This document shows positions 27,704-35,657 of a stretch of 64,000 nucleotides of DNA, in pieces. The notes under the pieces were generated by a model. The model made no database searches and was not told the DNA's origin. It was given only the letters and a program-made list of their open reading frames with translations. Source of the DNA: Flavobacteriales bacterium (lineage in GTDB: Bacteria > Bacteroidota > Bacteroidia > Flavobacteriales_D > Parvicellaceae); assembly GCA_025210295.1 (NCBI GenBank), contig JAOASC010000033.1, forward strand, positions 160,167 to 224,166. Direction: 5' to 3'. How positions within the stretch are numbered: position 1 is the first letter of the stretch; every line of letters begins with the position of its first letter. The translations under genes and the position numbers were made by a program.

Positions 27704-27750
27704 CAAAGATAAAAAAAGCCGATTTTAAATGGGATTAAAATCGGCTTTTA
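27704..27750 (-). terminator. fumC terminator fused to the promoter of the PLP-enzyme gene
   Basis: AAAGCCGATTTTA (27715-27727) pairs with TAAAATCGGCTTT (27736-27748). On the minus strand it is followed by a T-run, as expected for a fumC terminator. The same T-run passes directly into TATCTTTG (27704-27711, minus strand), the -7 element of the next gene. Confidence 0.8.
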
Positions 27751-27770
27751 ATGTTATTTAGAAACTATAT

Positions 27771-29165
27771 TTATAAGGAACCAATCATGTTTTTAGGGTT
27801 TACCCATTCATCATATTTTTCCTCTGGAACATATCCTAGGCGAATAGCCTCTTCTCTAAGGGTTGTTCCATTTTGGTGAGCAGTATTAGCAATCTCAGCA
27901 GCTTTGTAGTAGCCAATCTTGGTGTTTAGCGCTGTTACAAGCATTAAAGAGTTGTTTAAAAGTTCATCAATTCTTTTTTGATTAGGTTCAATTCCTTGAG
28001 CACAATTTAAATCAAAACTTACACAAGCGTCTCCTATTAGTTCAGCACTTTGTAATAAGTTGGCTGCCATCATTGGTTTAAAAACATTCAACTCATAGTG
28101 TCCTTGAGTTCCTCCTACAGAAACTGCGACATCGTTACCCATTACCTGAGCGCAAACCATCGTTAAAGCTTCAGCTTGAGTTGGGTTTACTTTTCCAGGC
28201 ATGATAGAAGAACCCGGTTCATTAGCAGGAATAATGATTTCGCCAATTCCAGAACGAGGTCCAGAAGCCATTAAACGGATGTCATTTCCTATTTTGTTGA
28301 GTGAAACAGCGATTTGTTTTAATGCTCCATGTGTTTCAACAATAGCATCATGTGCAGCTAAAGCCTCAAATTTGTTTTCAGCAGTAATAAATGGTAGACC
28401 CGTAAATTCAGCAATTTTCTTTGCAACAAGAACATCATATCCTTTAGGAGTGTTTAAGCCAGTACCAACTGCTGTTCCTCCTAAAGCTAGTTCAGATAAG
28501 TGAGCTAAAGTATTTTCTAAAGCTTTTAAACCGTGATTCAGTTGTGAGACATATCCTGAAAATTCTTGCCCCAACGTTAATGGCGTAGCGTCCATTAAGT
28601 GTGTACGACCGATTTTTACAACATCAGCAAAGTCTTTAGATTTTTTAAGGAGAGTATCTCTTAATTGTTTGATTCCAGGAATAGTTTTTTCTACAATCAT
28701 TTTGTAGCCAGCAATATGCATTCCTGTTGGAAAAGTATCGTTACTCGATTGAGATTTATTAACGTCATCATTTGGGGCTAAAACTTTTTCGCCTTCTCCC
28801 ATTTTTCCTCCTGAAAGAACTTGTGCTCTGTTTGCAACAACTTCATTTACATTCATGTTACTCTGTGTACCAGATCCAGTTTGCCAAATAACTAATGGGA
28901 ACTGATCGTTTAGTTTTCCAGCTACAATCTCATCACAAACAGTAGAAATTAAATCTCTTTTTTCTTCAGATAATACACCTAATTCGCAATTGGCATGAGC
29001 AGCAGCTTTTTTTAGGTAAGCAAAAGCATGTACAATTTCGATAGGCATTGATCCAGAAGGTCCAATTTTAAAATTGTTTCTAGAACGCTCAGTTTGAGCT
29101 CCCCAGTATTTGTCTGCAGGTACTTTTACCTCTCCAATTGTGTCTTTTTCGATTCTATATTCCAT
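27771..29165 (-). CDS. fumC: Fumarate hydratase class II
   Basis: 464 residues, normal length. It interconverts fumarate and malate in the citric acid cycle. The superfamily signature [11 protein letters not shown] appears at about residues 320-330 with its serine-containing loop, [11 protein letters not shown] binds substrate, and [10 protein letters not shown] and [11 protein letters not shown] complete the active site. The C-terminus [18 protein letters not shown] is also typical. It is the class II, iron-free form, which resists oxidation. It is transcribed alone, with an intrinsic terminator beyond its end, near sucA/sucB on the opposite strand. Confidence 0.97.
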   Translation of the reverse strand: MEYRIEKDTIGEVKVPADKYWGAQTERSRNNFKIGPSGSMPIEIVHAFAYLKKAAAHANCELGVLSEEKRDLISTVCDEIVAGKLNDQFPLVIWQTGSGTQSNMNVNEVVANRAQVLSGGKMGEGEKVLAPNDDVNKSQSSNDTFPTGMHIAGYKMIVEKTIPGIKQLRDTLLKKSKDFADVVKIGRTHLMDATPLTLGQEFSGYVSQLNHGLKALENTLAHLSELALGGTAVGTGLNTPKGYDVLVAKKIAEFTGLPFITAENKFEALAAHDAIVETHGALKQIAVSLNKIGNDIRLMASGPRSGIGEIIIPANEPGSSIMPGKVNPTQAEALTMVCAQVMGNDVAVSVGGTQGHYELNVFKPMMAANLLQSAELIGDACVSFDLNCAQGIEPNQKRIDELLNNSLMLVTALNTKIGYYKAAEIANTAHQNGTTLREEAIRLGYVPEEKYDEWVNPKNMIGSL

Positions 29166-29220
29166 AATATTGATAATTTATTTTAACTTCGCAATCATTA
29201 ATCATTCAAATTTACAAGTT

Positions 29221-29385
29221 ATGTTAATAGGAACGGCTATATTTTTAATCTTTTTTGGATTAGCATTTTGGGTATTAATCTTTGTAATGTCTTTCGTAGG
29301 TGTTTGGGCTAGCTGGGGTGGAATTGCCATGGCAAAAGCAAAGTTTGCTAAGAAAGGTTTAGACGACGAAGAGCAATATCAGTAA
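29221..29385 (+). CDS. Small single-pass membrane protein
   Basis: 54 residues, not recognised. One transmembrane helix (about 3-30, LIGTAIFLIFFGLAFWVLIF) is followed by a small loop with VWASWGGIAMAKAKF and an acidic end (DDEEQYQ). The frame opens earlier at 29110, within the fumC start region, but the inner ATG gives the only hydrophobic N-terminus. A terminator directly follows. Confidence 0.55.
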   Translation: MLIGTAIFLIFFGLAFWVLIFVMSFVGVWASWGGIAMAKAKFAKKGLDDEEQYQ

Positions 29386-29424
29386 TTTACTTTCCTGTTA
29401 ATTAGGAATATAAAATTAAAAACA

Positions 29425-29463
29425 AAAACGCCCGATAAACATTATGTTTATCGGGCGTTTTGC
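29425..29463. terminator. Bidirectional intrinsic terminator
   Basis: AAAACGCCCGATAAACA (29425-29441) and its complement (29445-29461) give a 17-bp stem with a three-base loop, an A-run on the left and T-run on the right. It ends the small membrane gene and the convergent phasin-like gene. Confidence 0.88.
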
Positions 29464-29490
29464 CTAAAACTACTACACACACTAAGTTAC

Positions 29491-29913
29491 CTATTCGGCA
29501 ACGTTAGCTTCTTTATTACTTGTAAGGTTATCTACCTTTTTAGTAAAGTCTTCTTTTGCTTCTTTCACTTTGTTGGTGAAATCTTCTTTTGCAGATTTTG
29601 CTTTTTCAGTTACTTCTGCTTTAGTTTCGTTGAATTTAGAAGTGACATCCTCTTTTGTCTTGTTTAACTTCTCTTCTAATTCTTTAATAATTGGGAATTT
29701 CTCCTCTAATTTTGCTTTGTTTTTATTGAATTCAGCTTCAAAATCTTCTTTGGTTGAATCAACTGTCTTAAAAAAGTCTCCAACAATGTTTTTACCTTCA
29801 GAATCAGCTTTTTTTCCTGATTCAACTAAAGCTTCAAATTTTTCTTTTAATTTCTCGTTAGTTTCAGACGCTAATCCTAATCCTGCGTAAGCTAGTGTTT
29901 TAATTAAATCCAT
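29491..29913 (-). CDS. Phasin-like coiled-coil protein
   Basis: 140 residues, acidic-basic and almost entirely helical. The first 50 residues (MDLIKTLAYAGLGLASET, KLKEKFEALVESGKKADSEGK) match the neighbouring gene in pattern, and the remainder is a heptad-repeat stretch rich in Lys/Glu (KAEVTEKAKSAKEDFTNKV). It resembles phasin-family proteins, which coat granules of polyhydroxyalkanoate, and apolipoprotein-type helical proteins. No polyester synthase gene is in the window, so a general helical stress or granule protein is as likely. It is second in a two-gene unit with a 30-base gap. Confidence 0.65.
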   Translation of the reverse strand: MDLIKTLAYAGLGLASETNEKLKEKFEALVESGKKADSEGKNIVGDFFKTVDSTKEDFEAEFNKNKAKLEEKFPIIKELEEKLNKTKEDVTSKFNETKAEVTEKAKSAKEDFTNKVKEAKEDFTKKVDNLTSNKEANVAE

Positions 29914-29943
29914 TTTTTTGATTTTTTTTCAGTGATACTTTAA

Positions 29944-30360
29944 TTACTTAGTTGTTGTTTTTGTGGCTACCTTTTTAGTGGTAGTTTTTTTTGTTGTAGC
30001 TTTTTTAGCTGCTGGTTTTTTAGTAACCGTTTTGTTGTTGGTGTTTATTTTTTTTGTTGCTGCTGCTAACTTTTTTTCAAGGTCTTCAATTCTACTTTTT
30101 AAGACTTTTACTTCTTCTGATTCTTTGTTGTTCATGAAGTCAAACTTAGAAGATAATGAATCGTTCAGTTTTTTCCATTTCGTTTCAAACTCTTCCTTTG
30201 TATTTTCTGTTGATTGAAAAAAGTCGTCCATTATTCTTTTTCCTTCAGTGTCAGAAATTTTTCCTTTTTCAACAAGATCATTAATAGTTTCTTTAGCTTT
30301 TTCTGTTGTAGTTGTAGCTAAACCTACACCTGCATATATAAAGTTTTTAATTATGTCCAT
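29944..30360 (-). CDS. Phasin-like protein with Lys/Thr-rich tail
   Basis: 138 residues. The N-terminal half (MDIIKNFIYAGVGLATTTTEKAK, LVEKGKISDTEGKRIMDDFF) is a paralogue of the downstream gene. After a coiled-coil stretch (VLKSRIEDLEKKLAAATKK) the last 35 residues are a low-complexity Lys/Thr/Ala tail (KKPAAKKATTKKTTTKK) similar to histone H1-like DNA-binding tails, which may bind nucleic acid or a granule surface. It precedes its paralogue by 30 bases in the same unit. Confidence 0.65.
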   Translation of the reverse strand: MDIIKNFIYAGVGLATTTTEKAKETINDLVEKGKISDTEGKRIMDDFFQSTENTKEEFETKWKKLNDSLSSKFDFMNNKESEEVKVLKSRIEDLEKKLAAATKKINTNNKTVTKKPAAKKATTKKTTTKKVATKTTTK

Positions 30361-30754
30361 AATACAAAGTTTTTAATAATTGTTTTGCAATGTTTGTTTA
30401 CCTATTGTCAAAAAGCAAACCAAAGTGTACTATTTTTTGTTTTTTCTGTCTTAAATATCGTAAGTTGCTGTTTTTTAGTTGTTTGTGTGTTTTTGTAGGG
30501 TGTACTATTGTTTTTGTGATAGTTTTGTTGAAGAAATAGGGTGGACTTAAAGCTCGTTTAAAGTTCAGAATATGACAAAATGTGTCATGACTCAACCTTT
30601 TATTTTATTTAAGTTTATAGAGATGTTGCTAGAGCAAACTGAAAATTGATTACTTTTGAGGTCTGTTGAGGCGTTTTTAAATAACATCATTGACTTTGTG
30701 ATAGAAAAACGGGGAATCCTTAGGAGATCAAGTACAACATGAAAACGTTTTATT
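30361..30754. other. 394-base divergent intergenic region with operator-like palindrome
   Basis: No credible gene. ATGACA-N5-TGTCAT, a perfect 17-base palindrome, lies at 30572-30588. GTGTACTATT occurs twice in direct orientation (30425-30434 and 30500-30509). A full promoter, TTG (30626-30628), 22 bases, TACTTTTG (30651-30658), faces the gene at 30755. A 7-codon open frame (30739-30762) overlaps that gene's start codon. Confidence 0.5.
30626..30658 (+). promoter_or_regulatory. Promoter of the membrane protein gene at 30755
   Basis: TTG (30626-30628), 22 bases, TACTTTTG (30651-30658): full match to the Bacteroidota pattern, about 96 bases before the ATG, giving an unusually long leader for this window. 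Confidence 0.5.
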
Positions 30755-31384
30755 ATGATTAAAACTATAAATATTATCTCATTTTTGTTACTGTTAACAA
30801 TATGCGTATTGGGATTGTTTACTTATCATGAAGACATGGATGTGAAAATTCCGTTTATTGATACAGTATTTGTAGTTTTGGGTATTGTGGCAGGGTTACT
30901 TTTGTTCTTTAAAGTAAACCTAAGGTGGCAAGCTATTTTTTTAGGGTTAAGACAAGAAGGGTTTTTAATTAGTCAACAAGGATTTGTCAATGCCATTGTT
31001 TATGAGGGGATTAATATTGTATTTTATTTGTTAGCAGGGTTAGTATTTCTTATTTATGTCAATGAAATTTGGTTTGTTGGGCTAATTCTTTTTCTTCACT
31101 TTGTTGAGGGAGGTGTTCACCTTATTGTAAATGCTATTTTAAAGCCATTTAAGATTATTATAAATGAGCATTCTATTATCATTATAGCACACGCAGTTAA
31201 AATTATTAAGTGGCATAAAATAAAAAAGGTGGAGGGAAAACACAATGACATTCATTTTGTTGATGAGAACAACCAAATACATTTGGTTGACCTGGATTTA
31301 ATATCAGAATCAGATGCCGCTGCTCTAAAGCAAAAAGTAAAGCAAATAGCAACATCTAAAAAAATGTATTGCGGTTTAGTGTGA
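30755..31384 (+). CDS. Membrane protein of unknown function
   Basis: 209 residues, not recognised. Four hydrophobic segments lie at about 5-22, 35-52, 82-104 and 107-128, followed by a cytoplasmic domain of about 75 residues with strands (FKIIINEHSIIIIAHAVKII, KKVEGKHNDIHFVDENNQI) similar in pattern to PH-like domains found at the end of small membrane proteins. It is preceded by a 96-base leader with a tiny overlapping open frame. Confidence 0.65.
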   Translation: MIKTINIISFLLLLTICVLGLFTYHEDMDVKIPFIDTVFVVLGIVAGLLLFFKVNLRWQAIFLGLRQEGFLISQQGFVNAIVYEGINIVFYLLAGLVFLIYVNEIWFVGLILFLHFVEGGVHLIVNAILKPFKIIINEHSIIIIAHAVKIIKWHKIKKVEGKHNDIHFVDENNQIHLVDLDLISESDAAALKQKVKQIATSKKMYCGLV

Positions 31385-31465
31385 AATTAATTGAATAATA
31401 GAAGCTTATTTCAATCTCTTAACTAATTTTTAATTATTCCCTTTTTATCTGAGCAAATTAAATCT

Positions 31466-31473
31466 TACATTTG
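31466..31473 (+). promoter_or_regulatory. -7 promoter element of sucA
   Basis: TACATTTG, an exact TAnnTTTG, 38 bases before the ATG at 31512. The -33 position has no TTG, only a T-run. Confidence 0.45.
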
Positions 31474-31511
31474 TGAATATTACGTTGATTAGAATTACAC
31501 AGCTATAAATA

Positions 31512-34253
31512 ATGGACAAATATTCATACCTAAGTAATGCAGAAGGTAGTGCAATCGAAGAATTGTATGCTCAGTATTCGAAAGACCCAAATTCAGTAGA
31601 TAAGAGTTGGGCAACCTTTTTTGAAGGATTTAATTTTGCAAAAGCAAATTACGATGTAGAAGGCGAAATCCCAGAGAATGTTCAAAAAGAGTTCAAGGTG
31701 ATAGACCTAATTGCTGGCTACAGAACTAGAGGACACCTTTTTACAGATACCAATCCAGTAAGGGAAAGAAGAAAATATCAGCCAACATTAGCCATTGAAA
31801 ACTTTGGATTAGAACAATCGGATTTAACTACAGTTTTTCAAGCTGGAGAAGAAGTTGGGATTGGACCTGCAACTTTAAAGGAAATTATTGACCATTTAGA
31901 GGAAACTTATTGCCGTTCTATTGGTATTGAATACCAATATATAAGACATCCAAAGAGAGTCGATTGGATTAAAAATAAGATAGAGCTTAAGAATAGAATA
32001 AAATTTAGTGTTGAAGATAAAAAACACATTTTACATAAGTTAAATCAAGCCAGCGTTTTTGAAGAGTTCTTACATAAAAAATTTGTAGGTCAAAAACGTT
32101 TCTCTATTGAAGGGGCTGAGGCTTTAATTCCAGCATTAGACTTTTTAATCGAAAAGGGGTCTGTTTTAGGTGTAAAAGAATTTGTAATGGGAATGGCCCA
32201 TAGAGGTCGTTTAAATGTCTTAGCAAATATCTTTAATAAAACTTACGATGCCATCTTTAGTGAGTTTGATGGAAAAGAATATGAAGACGCATTGTTTGAT
32301 GGAGATGTAAAGTATCATTTAGGATATACTTGTAATGTTACTACAGATGCAGGTAAGGATATTAAAATGACATTGGCTCCTAATCCTTCTCACTTAGAAG
32401 CCGTTAATCCAGTCGTTGAAGGGATTACAAGAGCCAAAATTGACCATGATTTAGGAGGAGATGAATCTCAAATTGTACCTATTTTAATTCATGGAGATGC
32501 AGCCGTTGCTGGGCAAGGAATTGTCTATGAGGTTATTCAAATGGCACAGTTAGATGGATATAAGACAGGGGGGACAGTGCATATTGTCATCAATAACCAA
32601 GTTGGATTTACAACCAATTATTTAGATGCTCGTTCGAGTACTTATTGTACCGATATTGCCAAAACAACTTTATGTCCAGTTTTCCACGTTAATGGAGATG
32701 ATGTAGAAGCTGTTGTATTAGCGATGGAAGTAGCATTAGAGTATCGTCAAACATTTAATAGAGATGTTTTTATCGATTTATTATGCTATAGAAAGTATGG
32801 TCATAATGAGGGAGATGAGCCAAAGTTTACACAGCCTAAATTATATAAAGCGATTTCAAAACACCCTAATCCAAGAGTAATCTATTTAGATAAGTTGGTA
32901 AAAGAAGGTGTCGTTACTGCTGAAGAAGGAAATATTCTCAAAAAGAAATTTGACGATATGCTTCAAGAACGTTTGGATGAAGCAAAACAAATAGAGAAAG
33001 CTGTAGTAACAGACTTTTTAGAAGAAGAATGGAAAGGATACAAGCATGGAACAAAAGAAGATTTCTTAACATCACCTGTAACCGCTGTTGCTGAAGAAAG
33101 AGTAAAAGAACTTGGAATTAAATTAGCGACTTTACCAGAAGGGAAAAAGTATTTTAGAAAAATCATTAAGCTTTTGAAAGATAGAGTCAAAATGGTTGAA
33201 GAAGATCGATTAGACTGGGGAATGGGAGAAATGCTGGCTTATGCAACATTATTAACAGAAGGACATAATATTCGTTTGTCTGGAGAAGATGTTGAAAGGG
33301 GAACATTCTCACACAGACATGCTGTCGTGAAAACAGAAGATACAGAAGAAAAAGTCATTACCTTAAACAACTTAGAAGAGGGACAAGCTCGATTTGATGT
33401 TTATAATTCTTTACTTTCTGAATATGGAGTTTTAGGATTTGACTACGGATATGCATTTACAACACCTAACGATTTAACAATTTGGGAGGCACAGTTTGGA
33501 GATTTCTTTAATGGTGCTCAAATCATGGTAGATCAATACATTAGTGCTGCTGAAGACAAATGGCACACGCAAAATGGTTTGGTGATGTTATTGCCACATG
33601 GTTATGAAGGTATGGGGTCAGAGCATTCAAGTGGTAGAATGGAACGATTCTTAACACAGTGTGCCGACTTAAATATGCAAGTTGCGAACTGTACAACACC
33701 TGCTAACTTCTTCCATTTGCTAAGAAGACAAATGAAAAGAGACTTTAGAAAACCATTAGTTGTATTTACTCCTAAGAAATTGTTGCGTTATCCTTCTGCT
33801 GTATCTAAGATTAGTGATTTTGCTAATGGAGGTTTCCAAGAGGTTATTGACGATACAACTGTAAATCCTAATGAAGTTGATACTGTAGTTATGGTTTCTG
33901 GTAAATTCTACTACGATTTAGTAGAAGAGAAAGAGAAAATAGGGGCAGGAGAAAACGTTGCAGTAGTTAGAGTAGAGCAATTGTATCCATTACCAGCTAA
34001 GCAAATTGAGGAGATTGTGGCTAAATATGGAGCTGATGCTAATTATATCTGGGCGCAAGAAGAACCTGAAAATATGGGAGCATGGAGGTTTATCCAAAGT
34101 CGTCACCGTTTCTGGAAAAAATTAGGTGTTCAGTTGGATGTTGCATCTAGAAGACGTTCGGCGAGTCCAGCAAGTGGATCTTCAAAAGTATCTGCAATTC
34201 GTCATCAAGCTATTTTAGATAAGGTTATGCAGTATGCTAAACAAAAAGTGTAA
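31512..34253 (+). CDS. sucA: 2-oxoglutarate dehydrogenase E1 component
   Basis: 913 residues, near the family length. It decarboxylates 2-oxoglutarate with thiamine diphosphate and passes succinyl to the E2 lipoyl group. The N-terminus (YLSNAEGSAIEELYAQYSKD, SWATFFEGF) is the E2-docking end of E1o. GMAHRGRLNVLANI, HGDAAVAGQGIVYE and NNQVGFTT are thiamine-diphosphate and substrate-binding regions, and the C-terminal half has SEHSSGRMERFL and QEEPENMGAWRFI. The ending RRRSASPASGSSKVS is also typical. sucB follows after 132 bases. Confidence 0.97.
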   Translation: MDKYSYLSNAEGSAIEELYAQYSKDPNSVDKSWATFFEGFNFAKANYDVEGEIPENVQKEFKVIDLIAGYRTRGHLFTDTNPVRERRKYQPTLAIENFGLEQSDLTTVFQAGEEVGIGPATLKEIIDHLEETYCRSIGIEYQYIRHPKRVDWIKNKIELKNRIKFSVEDKKHILHKLNQASVFEEFLHKKFVGQKRFSIEGAEALIPALDFLIEKGSVLGVKEFVMGMAHRGRLNVLANIFNKTYDAIFSEFDGKEYEDALFDGDVKYHLGYTCNVTTDAGKDIKMTLAPNPSHLEAVNPVVEGITRAKIDHDLGGDESQIVPILIHGDAAVAGQGIVYEVIQMAQLDGYKTGGTVHIVINNQVGFTTNYLDARSSTYCTDIAKTTLCPVFHVNGDDVEAVVLAMEVALEYRQTFNRDVFIDLLCYRKYGHNEGDEPKFTQPKLYKAISKHPNPRVIYLDKLVKEGVVTAEEGNILKKKFDDMLQERLDEAKQIEKAVVTDFLEEEWKGYKHGTKEDFLTSPVTAVAEERVKELGIKLATLPEGKKYFRKIIKLLKDRVKMVEEDRLDWGMGEMLAYATLLTEGHNIRLSGEDVERGTFSHRHAVVKTEDTEEKVITLNNLEEGQARFDVYNSLLSEYGVLGFDYGYAFTTPNDLTIWEAQFGDFFNGAQIMVDQYISAAEDKWHTQNGLVMLLPHGYEGMGSEHSSGRMERFLTQCADLNMQVANCTTPANFFHLLRRQMKRDFRKPLVVFTPKKLLRYPSAVSKISDFANGGFQEVIDDTTVNPNEVDTVVMVSGKFYYDLVEEKEKIGAGENVAVVRVEQLYPLPAKQIEEIVAKYGADANYIWAQEEPENMGAWRFIQSRHRFWKKLGVQLDVASRRRSASPASGSSKVSAIRHQAILDKVMQYAKQKV

Positions 34254-34385
34254 ATTAGCGTTAAGATATTAAGACTAAAAGAGTTAAGACTAACATTATA
34301 AACAAATTAAGATAAAAGAAGAAAAGAAATAAAAAAGACAAAGTCTTGAATCTTTAAATCTTGAATCTTTAAATCAAAAGAAAAT
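34254..34385 (+). repeat. sucA-sucB spacer with short A/T-rich direct repeats
   Basis: A 15-base unit TCTTGAATCTTTAAA occurs twice in tandem (34344-34358, 34359-34373), and TTAAGACT occurs twice earlier in the same spacer. No gene or terminator was seen in the spacer. Confidence 0.6.
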
Positions 34386-35648
34386 ATGTCTGTATTAGAA
34401 ATGAAAGTACCAAGTCCAGGAGAGTCAATTTCTGAAGTTGAAATTGCAGAATGGTTGGTAGAAGACGGAGATTATGTAGAAAAAGACCAAGCAATTGCTG
34501 AAGTGGATTCTGATAAAGCGACTTTGGAATTACCTGCAGAAGCTTCTGGAACAATTACTTTAAAAGCTGAGAATGGAGATACGGTTGCTGTTGGAGATGT
34601 TGTTTGTTTAATTGATACATCGGCAGAAAAACCAGCTGATTTTGAGTCGAAAGAAACAGCAGAAATAGCGGTTGAAACACCAAAAACGGAAGCGCCTAAT
34701 CCTAATCCAGTAGCAGAGAAAGCTCCATCAGCACCAGCTAAGGAGACTTATGCAAAAGGAGTGCCTTCTGTTGCGGCAAAGAAACTAGCAGATGAAAATA
34801 ACGTGCCTTTAGCGAAAGTGCAAGGAACAGGCAAAGACGGACGTTTAACAAAACAAGATATTATTGCAGCTATGGCAGCAGGATTCCCTGCTGAAGCAAC
34901 ACAAGGTTGGGGAGGTACAAGAGAGACTTCTTCTGCAAAAATGAAAATGTTAAGACGAAAAATTGCTTCAAGATTAGTGGCGGTTAAAAATGAAACGGCG
35001 ATGCTGACTACTTTTAACGAAGTAGATATGAAGCCAATTATGGATATTAGAGCAAAGTATAAAGCTGTTTTTAAAGAAACTCATGGAACAAGCTTAGGGT
35101 TTATGTCGTTTTTTACTAAAGCAGTAACAGAAGCATTAAACTTATATCCACAAGTAAATTCGATGATTGACGGAGATCACATGATCTCTCATAATTATGC
35201 TGATATAGGTATTGCGGTAAGTTCTCCTAAAGGTTTAATGGTGCCTGTAGTTCGTAATGCTGAGCAAATGTCACTACATGAAATTGAGAAAGAAATTAAG
35301 CGCTTAGCAATTAAAGCTAGAGATGGTAAAATTGCGATTGAAGATATGGAAGGAGGAACATTTACCATTACGAATGGAGGTGTTTTTGGGTCGATGTTGA
35401 GTACACCAATTATCAACCCTCCACAATCTGCTATTTTAGGGATGCATAATATTGTAGAACGACCTGTAGCGATCAATGGGAAAGTTGAAATTCGCCCAAT
35501 TATGTATTTAGCCTTATCTTATGACCATAGAATTATTGATGGTAAAGAGTCTGTAGGGTTCTTAGTTAAAGTAAAAGAAATGTTAGAAAATCCAACAAAA
35601 ATGATTTTTGGAGCAAAAGCACCAGAAGAAGTTTTGTTGAACTTATAA
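34386..35648 (+). CDS. sucB: Dihydrolipoyl succinyltransferase (E2 of 2-oxoglutarate dehydrogenase)
   Basis: 420 residues. The lipoyl domain covers 1-80 with the lipoyl lysine K44 in [10 protein letters not shown] Pro/Ala/Glu-rich linker leads to the peripheral-subunit-binding domain (about 122-160, [27 protein letters not shown]). The catalytic domain ends with SYDHRIIDG, where H381 and D385 are the acyltransferase residues. It transfers the succinyl group to coenzyme A. A strong terminator hairpin begins 27 bases after the stop, but inside the next reading frame. Confidence 0.96.
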   Translation: MSVLEMKVPSPGESISEVEIAEWLVEDGDYVEKDQAIAEVDSDKATLELPAEASGTITLKAENGDTVAVGDVVCLIDTSAEKPADFESKETAEIAVETPKTEAPNPNPVAEKAPSAPAKETYAKGVPSVAAKKLADENNVPLAKVQGTGKDGRLTKQDIIAAMAAGFPAEATQGWGGTRETSSAKMKMLRRKIASRLVAVKNETAMLTTFNEVDMKPIMDIRAKYKAVFKETHGTSLGFMSFFTKAVTEALNLYPQVNSMIDGDHMISHNYADIGIAVSSPKGLMVPVVRNAEQMSLHEIEKEIKRLAIKARDGKIAIEDMEGGTFTITNGGVFGSMLSTPIINPPQSAILGMHNIVERPVAINGKVEIRPIMYLALSYDHRIIDGKESVGFLVKVKEMLENPTKMIFGAKAPEEVLLNL

Positions 35649-35657
35649 TTTCATCTT

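Noticed and set aside
30398..30595. 65-residue open frame on the minus strand in the long intergenic region
   Set aside because: No signal peptide, membrane segment or recognisable pattern; composition is that of A/T-rich spacer and it overlaps repeats.
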